Source: Robiginitomaculum sp.
GTDB taxonomy: Bacteria; Pseudomonadota; Alphaproteobacteria; Caulobacterales; Maricaulaceae
DNA length: 5,053 nucleotides
Reading direction: 5' to 3'
Assembly (NCBI GenBank): GCA_027071965.1
Contig: JALSYJ010000052.1
Coordinates: forward strand, 1 to 5,053
Position 1 is the stretch's first letter; every line of letters starts with the position of its first letter. The notes under the pieces are model-generated. The model had not been told where the DNA came from. It saw nothing but the letters and a program-made list of their open reading frames with translations, and searched no databases. The position numbers and the translations under genes are program-made. Positions 1-5,053 of the stretch are shown here, piece by piece.

Positions 1-270
1 ATAGAAACCGAGCCATTTGCAGTGCACAAGGTGTTCTGGGGTCGCCAGATAAACAATCTGGTTTTTACCCCTTATTGGCTATACAAAAATCGACAGCGCC
101 GGGCGGCTCTTGATCTATATGTACGCCCCGAGCGAGCCATTGCCATTCATGTCCCCACTGCCCTGTCAGATTTGAAAAACCGCTATGGAACGGCGCTGGA
201 CGGTGTCGATATGTTCACCAGACCAGGCGAGATCAGAGTGCTCGACACATCATCATCGGCGGGGCAATAG
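1..270 (+). CDS. 3' end of an unrecognised protein gene (partial, 5' end off the window)
   Basis: The first reading frame is open from base 1 without a stop until TAG at 268-270, giving 89 residues of a C-terminal part. A GTG lies in frame at 22, but the frame is open before it, so the gene most likely begins upstream of the window. The visible part starts IETEPFAVHKVFWGRQINN and continues with an aromatic and basic stretch (LVFTPYWLYKNRQRR) and then LYVRPERAIAIHVP. It ends in a small polar tail (DTSSSAGQ). I do not recognise a family, and see no clear membrane segment or catalytic motif. It is convergent with mutL and is followed by a repeat pair. Coding status rests only on the open frame and protein-like composition, so it could be a chance frame. 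No function is proposed. Confidence 0.5.
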   Translation: METEPFAVHKVFWGRQINNLVFTPYWLYKNRQRRAALDLYVRPERAIAIHVPTALSDLKNRYGTALDGVDMFTRPGEIRVLDTSSSAGQ

Positions 271-293
271 GCGCTCTAAACCTTTGTTCTGCT

Positions 294-383
294 GCATTTT
301 TGACCGCAAAAACCCGCGCTCAAGTAGCGAGGCTTGCCGAAGCGGTAGCGCAAGCAAGAGCTTTCCACTTTTGCTAAAAATGC
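294..383. repeat. Intergenic repeat element, copy 1 (90 bp)
   Basis: This is the first of two similar elements in the gap between the left gene and mutL. It begins GCATTTTTG and ends TAAAAATGC, so the ends form a short terminal inverted repeat (GCATTTTT/AAAAATGC). Inside, GCGCT (316-320) can pair with AGCGC (347-351). Compared with copy 2 it carries about 10 extra bases (GGCTTGCCGA, around 331-340), one extra A in the first A run, and a changed segment (GAGCTTTCC) where copy 2 reads AAACCGGTTCCC. The extra bases make a small GCTT-GCCG-AAGC hairpin. No protein is apparent. It looks like a small non-autonomous or palindromic intergenic repeat. Confidence 0.8.
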
Positions 384-400
384 AGGATTATTTATCTGTC

Positions 401-481
401 GCATTTTTGGCCGCAAAACCCGCGCTCAAGTAGCGAAGCGGTAGCGCAAGCAAAACCGGTTCCCACTTTTGCTAAAAATGC
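401..481. repeat. Intergenic repeat element, copy 2 (81 bp), abutting the mutL stop
   Basis: This copy lies in the same orientation as copy 1, 17 bases after it, with the same ends (GCATTTTTGG and CTAAAAATGC) and the same core CCCGCGCTCAAGTAGCGA. Internal pairing is possible between GCGCT (422-426) and AGCGC (443-447), and between GCAAAA (450-455) and TTTTGC (467-472); AACCGGTT at 454-461 is a perfect palindrome. The stretch AAAACCGGTTCCCACTTTTG resembles a motif I recall as abundant between genes in rhizobial genomes; that is recall, not a search. The element ends one base before the mutL stop codon complement, so it would form the start of the mutL mRNA 3' untranslated region and may fold into a terminator or stabilising structure. 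Confidence 0.8.
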
Positions 482-482
482 T

Positions 483-2291
483 TTAACGACGGCCAAACAA
501 CCGTTCAATATCAGCAAGTTTTAGCTCTACATAGGTGGGTCTTCCGTGATTGCATTGACCAGAATGGGGCGTTGCTTCCATCTGGCGCAATAACGCATTC
601 ATTTCTTCGGCACCAAGTCTGCGCCCGGCCCGTACTGAGCCATGGCAGGCCATTGTCGAGCACACATCTTCAAGACGCTCTGACAGCGAGTGAGCTGCAT
701 CAAATTGCAACAGATCCTCGGCAAGGTCACGCACTAATTGCGCGGCGTTCATCTGTCCGAGTAAGGCCGGTGTGGCCCGGATTGCAATGGCGCCGCCGCC
801 AAAGGCTTCAATCACCAGGCCAAGGGCTGCCAGTTCATCGGCTCGTGATAAAAGCCGTTCGGCAGCCGCTTCTTCCATTTCAACGATCTCTGGTATTAAC
901 AGGTTTTGTGCCGGTATTTTTCCTTTGTCCAATTGTTGTTTCATCCTCTCATAAACCAGTCGTTCATGAGCGGCGTGTTGATCAACAATTACAATGCCGT
1001 CTGTGGTTTGTGCCAAAATATAGGTTTCATGCACCTGTGCCCGCGCCGCACCCAGTGGCAGCTCCGATGCAGGAGACTCATCTTGTATTTCGCCAGGTGC
1101 ATATTCATGACGGGCAGCAAGGGTGGAAAAGTCTGTGCCAGCAGGGTTTTCGGCAAAACTGCCTTGTTGTGGAAATGCCTTTGCACCATTTGCAGCTATT
1201 GTACTGCGATCTGGCGCAAATTGTGGCGCTTTCATCTTGCCCAGCGCATAATCAGCAGTGCTGGTGGATGCGCGATGTCCGACACCAGCCAGGCCATGAC
1301 GCAAGGCGCCTACAATCAGGCCTCTTACCAGTCCCGGGTCACGAAACCGGACTTCTGATTTTGCCGGATGTACGTTCACGTCCACCTGATGTGGATCCAA
1401 CTCCACAAACAACGCCAATACCGGGTGGCGATCCCGGGCAAGAAAGTCCCGATAAGCTCCGCGCACTGCTCCATGTAATAATTTGTCGCGAACCGGGCGA
1501 TTGTTTACGAACATATATTGGTGCCTGCTTGAGCTTTGGTGATAAGTAGGAAGACCAGCAAATCCGAAGATACGCACACCGTCACGAATATGATCAAGCA
1601 CCATGGCGTTTTCGGCAAAATTATTACCCAGTACTTCACCCATGCGCCGCAAGCCGGCATCTTCGCCGCTATGGGCAAAATAGGTAAAGCTTTTGCGTCC
1701 TGAAGAAACAAGGGAAAACCCTATATCGGGCCGGGCCATGGCCAGACGTTTTAGCGTGTCTGAAATAGCCATGTTCTCCGCACGATCGGTTTTAAGGAAT
1801 TTCAAGCGCGCTGGAACTGCAAAGAACAAATCGCTTATCTTGATGCGGGTTCCGCTGTGGCCAAAGGGCGGGCACGGCTGCAAATCAGATACTTTCCCTC
1901 CCTCAACGCGCAACTCCCATGCTTCGCCGCTTATGTTCTGGGACTTGATTTGCATGCGGGATACCGAGCCAATACTAGGCAGGGCTTCGCCGCGAAAGCC
2001 CATTGTAGAAATGTTGAGAAGGTCCCAATCTCCTTGTTCATCAGCAGATAGTTTGGAAGTTGCGTGACGCTCGATGGATAGCTTTATTTCGTCCGCTGAC
2101 ATGCCGTGGCCATTGTCCTGTACGATAATGCGGGATTTGCCGCCTTCATCCACGATTATATCTATTTGCCTAGCCCCGGCATCCAGCGCATTTTCCACCA
2201 GTTCCTTTACCACCGAAGCCGGGCGTTCAATTACTTCACCAGCAGCGATCTGGTTTATGGTTTTGCGAGGTAGAAGCTGAATACGAGTCAT
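483..2291 (-). CDS. mutL: DNA mismatch repair protein MutL (endonuclease type)
   Basis: MutL couples mismatch recognition by MutS to strand incision and excision in the cytoplasm. The 602-residue reading is complete. The N-terminal GHKL ATPase domain (about 1-330) shows NQIAAGEVIERPASVVKELV with the general base at Glu30 and Asn34, DNGHGM at 59-64, the ATP-lid motif GFRGEAL at 98-104, VPARLKFLK at 159-167, and VDVNVHPAKSEVRF at 303-316 with the conserved Lys311. A variable linker spans about 335-415. The C-terminal domain carries the endonuclease motif DQHAAHERLVYE (437-448) plus ACHGSVRAG (from 548) and CNHGRPT (580-586), as in MutL proteins that nick DNA themselves and need no MutH. The start at 2291 is chosen because the protein aligns with the family from MTRIQLLPRKTINQ; an in-frame ATG at 2357 would add 22 non-family residues. 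No clear Shine-Dalgarno sequence precedes either start. The gene ends in TAA next to a repeat. Confidence 0.97.
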   Translation of the reverse strand: MTRIQLLPRKTINQIAAGEVIERPASVVKELVENALDAGARQIDIIVDEGGKSRIIVQDNGHGMSADEIKLSIERHATSKLSADEQGDWDLLNISTMGFRGEALPSIGSVSRMQIKSQNISGEAWELRVEGGKVSDLQPCPPFGHSGTRIKISDLFFAVPARLKFLKTDRAENMAISDTLKRLAMARPDIGFSLVSSGRKSFTYFAHSGEDAGLRRMGEVLGNNFAENAMVLDHIRDGVRIFGFAGLPTYHQSSSRHQYMFVNNRPVRDKLLHGAVRGAYRDFLARDRHPVLALFVELDPHQVDVNVHPAKSEVRFRDPGLVRGLIVGALRHGLAGVGHRASTSTADYALGKMKAPQFAPDRSTIAANGAKAFPQQGSFAENPAGTDFSTLAARHEYAPGEIQDESPASELPLGAARAQVHETYILAQTTDGIVIVDQHAAHERLVYERMKQQLDKGKIPAQNLLIPEIVEMEEAAAERLLSRADELAALGLVIEAFGGGAIAIRATPALLGQMNAAQLVRDLAEDLLQFDAAHSLSERLEDVCSTMACHGSVRAGRRLGAEEMNALLRQMEATPHSGQCNHGRPTYVELKLADIERLFGRR

Positions 2292-2446
2292 GGAACAGGT
2301 TTTGAATGGGGGCCGGGTTAAGGTCAAGAGCTCAATTCTAACAGGAGGTTTGACCAATTCTGCTTTGGAGCCTTTTTTGCTTTTGAAACATTACCGTGAT
2401 TTTAGACAAGGTCACACAACTGCCACATTTAAGACCAGAACCTGCC
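2292..2446. other. Spacer upstream of mutL with no recognised feature
   Basis: This is the mutL-proximal half of the 303-base gap between the DUF1223 gene and mutL. I looked on the minus strand for a promoter and a ribosome binding site for mutL. TTGACC and TTGAGC hexamers occur 20-40 bases before the mutL start, but no well-spaced -10 partner follows, so no promoter is called. There is no strong hairpin followed by a T run that would end transcription of the DUF1223 gene. Confidence 0.5.
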
Positions 2447-2590
2447 TCATCTTGCCCCCATGTTTGTTTTGTCGACCGGATGCGGCTTGCTTTTCCCGTC
2501 AGTCTCGGTTTCCAGACAGCCCCCCCAGCCCCCCCGGGTCAGGCGGAAAGTCCTGCTCCGGTCGACAGCATTTGATAAAACCTGCTCCAT
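2447..2590 (-). CDS. Possible small protein (47 aa) directly downstream of the DUF1223 gene
   Basis: An ATG (2588-2590) lies 4 bases after the stop codon of the DUF1223 gene on the same strand and opens a 47-codon frame ending in TGA. The predicted product begins MEQVLSNAVDRSRTFRLTRG, passes through a glycine/tryptophan patch (GGWGGC, about 20-25), and has a charged, polar tail (DGKSKPHPVDKTNMGAR). The tight spacing would allow translational coupling. Against it are the lack of a clear Shine-Dalgarno sequence, the small size, and the fact that the middle is encoded by two runs of seven G, where one base gained or lost would break the frame. The frame also stays open upstream, inside the DUF1223 gene, to an ATG at 2689. 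I recognise no family, and it may be a chance frame. Confidence 0.3.
   Translation of the reverse strand: MEQVLSNAVDRSRTFRLTRGGWGGCLETETDGKSKPHPVDKTNMGAR
2471..2566. repeat. Inverted repeat (GTCGACCGGA arms) flanking a C-rich core
   Basis: GTCGACCGGA at 2471-2480 is repeated exactly in inverted orientation at 2557-2566 (TCCGGTCGAC), with a 76-base interior. Similarity between the arms continues imperfectly inward (GCGGCTTGCTTTTCC against GCAGGACTTTCC read on the opposite strand), so the 96-base unit could fold into a long imperfect stem. It overlaps the possible small ORF and lies just after the DUF1223 gene. It could be a degenerate intergenic repeat, a transcript-end structure or coincidence within coding sequence. 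Confidence 0.55.
2518..2535. repeat. Tandem AGCCCCCCC x2 (two 7-base C tracts)
   Basis: The 9-base unit AGCCCCCCC occurs twice in tandem, giving C runs at 2520-2526 and 2529-2535, followed by GGG. Such homopolymer tracts are prone to slippage in replication and to length errors in sequencing. It sits in the loop region of the 2471-2566 inverted repeat and within the possible small ORF, where it encodes the glycine/tryptophan patch. Confidence 0.85.
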
Positions 2591-2594
2591 TGGA

Positions 2595-3326
2595 TCAGCC
2601 GGCAAGTCTGGTAACAGCCAGAACTTTACCGGGGCCTGGCTCTTGCAGAATTGCCACGCATGACCCGGTTTGCATGAGAGGCAGTTCAATGCTCATTGCT
2701 TGGCCATTCCAGCGGCCGATTTTGCGCAAACGGGTGACCATGTTGACCTGTTCCAGTATTTTGCCCTTGTTCTCACCAGATTTTACGTTCACAGTTTCAA
2801 TGCCTGGAATATAATCAGCTATGAAAATCACCGCACCGCCTTTGGGTGCATCACCTGCAGCAATATCAAGACGCATTTGCTTGCCATCCCGTACCATTGA
2901 CATTTTCGGCCCATCAGCTTGTTTTTTTGCCATATCACGGATTATTTTGCGAACTTTTCCTGGGCGGGTGGCACGAACAGATGCTTTGCCATCTATAATG
3001 ATTTGCGGAGTAAATGGGCGTCGGGAGTGTACGGCCTCACCATATTCTTTTTGCCGTTTGGAAAAGTCTGACATTGCATAGGTATCAGGCCAGCCCAGAT
3101 AGTCCCAATAATCCACGGCCAAGCTTAATGTGATCAAATCGGGATCTTTTGCCAACTCGCCCAGAAACCGGTTCGCTTCTGGACAGTTCACGCAGCCTTG
3201 CGCTGTAAACAGCTCAACCAGAACTGGACGCTGAGCGTTATCAGCAGTGGAAGTTTCCGCAGCAATGTCCGAAAACCCAAAAGCCATAACAAGAAAAACA
3301 AGTGTATAAAGAAAAAGCCGTTTCAT
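2595..3326 (-). CDS. Exported DUF1223 family protein (thioredoxin-like fold)
   Basis: The 243-residue product begins with a basic MKR and a hydrophobic core (about 4-19), followed by a likely signal peptidase I site after Ala22-Ala23, so export to the periplasm is inferred. The mature part has the DUF1223 hallmarks: VLVELFTAQGCVNCPEAN (35-52) with a CxxC pair at Cys45 and Cys48, VDYWDYLGWPDTYA (71-84), and FTPQIIIDG (105-113). The C-terminal half is a less conserved beta-rich region ending in GSCVAILQEPGPGKVLAVTRLAG-type sequence. The family is thioredoxin-like in fold, but its biochemical role is not established; a redox function is inference from the CxxC. Length is normal for the family. 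The gene follows acnA after 108 bases on the same strand. No strong Shine-Dalgarno sequence is seen before the ATG, but the signal peptide fits this start well. Confidence 0.93.
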   Translation of the reverse strand: MKRLFLYTLVFLVMAFGFSDIAAETSTADNAQRPVLVELFTAQGCVNCPEANRFLGELAKDPDLITLSLAVDYWDYLGWPDTYAMSDFSKRQKEYGEAVHSRRPFTPQIIIDGKASVRATRPGKVRKIIRDMAKKQADGPKMSMVRDGKQMRLDIAAGDAPKGGAVIFIADYIPGIETVNVKSGENKGKILEQVNMVTRLRKIGRWNGQAMSIELPLMQTGSCVAILQEPGPGKVLAVTRLAG

Positions 3327-3434
3327 AAGTTTATGTTAGCGCCATCCCTTGATTTTTTCCATACACACTTTGCTCAACTTTACGCGAGCTTGGATTAACG
3401 GTTAGGGGATCCGGGCAAACCTATCCAATTTCTC

Positions 3435-5053
3435 CTATCTTGCGGCCGCTTTGGCCAGATTGCGCAATACATAGTGCAAAATCCCGCCATTTTTGAAATA
3501 TTCCAGTTCAGTTTCCGTATCAATGCGCACCAATGCCTGCAGGTCTTGTGTCTGGCCATCAGCAAATCTGATGCTAACATTAACCTGTCCGCGAGGGCTT
3601 AACCTGTCAAAACCGGAAATACTGATCAGCTCGTCACCACTTAGCCCAAGGCTGTTGCGATCCTGTCCGTCCATAAACTGCAGAGGCAACACCCCCATGC
3701 CGATCAGGTTAGAGCGATGGATACGCTCAAAGCTTGCTGCCAGAACCGCCCGCACTCCAAGCAATCTGGTGCCCTTGGCGGCCCAGTCCCGTGAGGATCC
3801 TGTACCATATTCCTTGCCGGTAATAATTACCAATGGCTGTGCGTCAGCCTGATAGGCCATGGCCGCGTCATAAATTGGTTTAACTTCGCCATTGGGGAAG
3901 TGTTTGGTAAAGCCGCCTTCCACATTATCGAGCATTTGGTTTTTGATGCGGATATTGGCGAAGGTACCACGCATCATCACCTCATGATTGCCGCGCCGTG
4001 AACCATAGGAGTTAAACTCAATTGGTGATATCTGGTGGTCTTTCAGATACTTACCCGCAGGTGACGAAACTGAAATTGCACCGGCAGGCGAGATATGATC
4101 AGTGGTGATCGAATCACCAAACAGTCCCAGAATTCGAGCGTCTTTAATATCTGTTATTTGCGGCAAATCCAGCGACATGCCGGTAAAGAACGGTGGATTG
4201 CGAATATATGTGGACCCCGGCGCCCAATCATATGTTTTGCCGCCGGAAACCTTAATTTGATGCCAGCCCTCATCGCCTTTGAATACGTCGGCATAGCGGC
4301 TTGCAAACATTTGCGGGGTAACGCAGGTGCGGACAGTTTCGGCTATTTCGGCAGAACTTGGCCAGATATCCTTCAGATAGACGGGGTTTCCATCACTGTC
4401 ATTGCCAAGCGGATCAGTGGCAAGATTGATATTCATATTACCAGCAATGGCATAGGCAACCACCAAGGGCGGTGATGCCAGATAATTGGCACGAATATCC
4501 GGCCCGATACGCCCCTCAAAATTCCGGTTTCCAGATAATACCGAGCATGAGGTTAAACCATGATCATTGATAGCTTTGGAAATTGCCGGAGGCAGGGGGC
4601 CGGAGTTTCCAATACAGGTGGTACAGCCATAACCGACCAGATCAAAACCAAGGGCGTTCAGATCATCTTGCAAGCCAGCCTTGGCCAGATAATCAGTTAC
4701 AACCTTTGACCCCGGTGCCAGCGAAGTCTTCACCCATGGTTTTACGTTAAGACCTTTGGCCCGGGCCTTCTTTGCCAGAAGTCCAGCGCCCAGCATTACT
4801 GACGGGTTTGAGGTATTGGTACATGAAGTAATCGCAGCTATTACCACATCACCATGGCCAAGATCAAAGTTCTCGCCTTCCACGGCAAAGCGCTCATCGG
4901 CTCCGGTTTTTACATGGAATTCGTCCGTTAGCGAAGCTGCAAAGCTCTTTGGTGCTTCGGATAGTAAAATCCTGTCCTGTGGCCGTTTTGGCCCGGAAAT
5001 AGAAGGCTGCACACTGGAAAGATCAAGGTGCAGGGCATCTGTATAGACCGGAT
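3435..5053 (-). CDS. acnA: Aconitate hydratase A, C-terminal part (partial, 5' end off the window)
   Basis: Aconitase A interconverts citrate and isocitrate in the TCA cycle, using a [4Fe-4S] cluster in the cytoplasm. The frame is open to the right edge, where it reads VYTDALHLDLSSVQPSISG, a typical mid-protein stretch, so about 538 residues of an expected 890-900 are present and roughly the first 350 are missing. All three cluster cysteines are visible: in ITSCTNTSNP (codon 4821-4823) and in GCTTCIGNSGPL (codons 4623-4625 and 4614-4616). Also present are SGNRNFEGRI, the swivel-domain segment GDSITTDHISPAG, YGSRRGNHEVMMRGTFANIR, and the active-site GTGSSRDWAAKG followed by ASFERIHRSNLIGMGVLPL. 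The sequence type is the AcnA/IRP1 class rather than AcnB. A GTG at 5010-5012 is internal and not a start. The gene ends in TAG 108 bases before the DUF1223 gene. No frameshift or missing motif is seen. Confidence 0.97.
   Translation of the reverse strand, partial: PVYTDALHLDLSSVQPSISGPKRPQDRILLSEAPKSFAASLTDEFHVKTGADERFAVEGENFDLGHGDVVIAAITSCTNTSNPSVMLGAGLLAKKARAKGLNVKPWVKTSLAPGSKVVTDYLAKAGLQDDLNALGFDLVGYGCTTCIGNSGPLPPAISKAINDHGLTSCSVLSGNRNFEGRIGPDIRANYLASPPLVVAYAIAGNMNINLATDPLGNDSDGNPVYLKDIWPSSAEIAETVRTCVTPQMFASRYADVFKGDEGWHQIKVSGGKTYDWAPGSTYIRNPPFFTGMSLDLPQITDIKDARILGLFGDSITTDHISPAGAISVSSPAGKYLKDHQISPIEFNSYGSRRGNHEVMMRGTFANIRIKNQMLDNVEGGFTKHFPNGEVKPIYDAAMAYQADAQPLVIITGKEYGTGSSRDWAAKGTRLLGVRAVLAASFERIHRSNLIGMGVLPLQFMDGQDRNSLGLSGDELISISGFDRLSPRGQVNVSIRFADGQTQDLQALVRIDTETELEYFKNGGILHYVLRNLAKAAAR

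Noticed and set aside
294..481. CRISPR-like array
   Set aside because: Only two copies of 81-90 bases with a 17-base gap and internal indels; repeat and spacer sizes do not fit.
572..1549. 325-codon open frame on the plus strand
   Set aside because: It lies entirely antisense to mutL, whose minus-strand translation shows every family motif; the plus-strand product is rich in Q, H, R and P and has no recognisable domain.
1693..2280. Several plus-strand frames opposite the MutL ATPase domain
   Set aside because: They are shadow frames of mutL; the minus-strand reading is unambiguous.
2292..2340. Sigma-70 promoter for mutL
   Set aside because: TTGACC and TTGAGC hexamers occur, but no -10-like hexamer follows at 16-18 bases.
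3327..3434. Terminator or promoter between acnA and the DUF1223 gene
   Set aside because: Only a weak GGTT/AACC pairing near 3400-3425, with no T run, and no well-spaced promoter hexamers on the minus strand, so nothing is called.
4095..4475. 126-codon open frame on the plus strand
   Set aside because: It is antisense to the aconitase coding region and lacks any family features.
5010..5012. GTG as a start codon for a 525-residue aconitase
   Set aside because: The frame continues upstream with typical aconitase sequence (YTDALHLDLSS), so the gene simply runs off the window.

Overview
The window looks like chromosomal DNA from an alphaproteobacterium, most likely of the Hyphomicrobiales (rhizobial) group. 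The reasons are the protein flavour of MutL, the DUF1223 protein and aconitase, a DUF1223 gene directly downstream of acnA (an order I recall from this group), and intergenic repeats whose core resembles short mosaic repeats I recall from rhizobial genomes. The assignment comes from reading and recall, not from a search. Base composition looks moderate, near half GC.

Layout from left to right: 1-270 (+) is the 3' end of an unrecognised protein gene. 271-482 is a short convergent intergenic region that holds two diverged copies of one repeat element (294-383 and 401-481); the second ends one base from the mutL stop codon. 483-2291 (-) is a complete mutL encoding a 602-residue MutL with an intact ATPase domain and an intact endonuclease metal-binding motif. 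2292-2594 lies between mutL and the next gene. It holds a possible 47-codon small ORF (2447-2590, -), a 10-base inverted repeat and two 7-base C tracts; 2292-2446 shows nothing I can name. 2595-3326 (-) is a complete exported DUF1223 (thioredoxin-like) protein. 3327-3434 is a short spacer. 3435-5053 (-) is the 3' part of acnA, aconitase A, whose start lies beyond the right edge.

From acnA to mutL all recognised genes run on the minus strand in the order acnA, DUF1223, (small ORF), mutL. acnA is a TCA-cycle iron-sulfur enzyme, the DUF1223 protein is a predicted periplasmic CxxC protein, and MutL is the matchmaker/nicking protein of mismatch repair. They share no obvious pathway, so this is probably conserved gene order rather than one functional unit. 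I see no mobile element, CRISPR array, tRNA or rRNA. The window is mostly ordinary core genome; the points worth a second look are the paired repeat and the unusual spacer between the DUF1223 gene and mutL.
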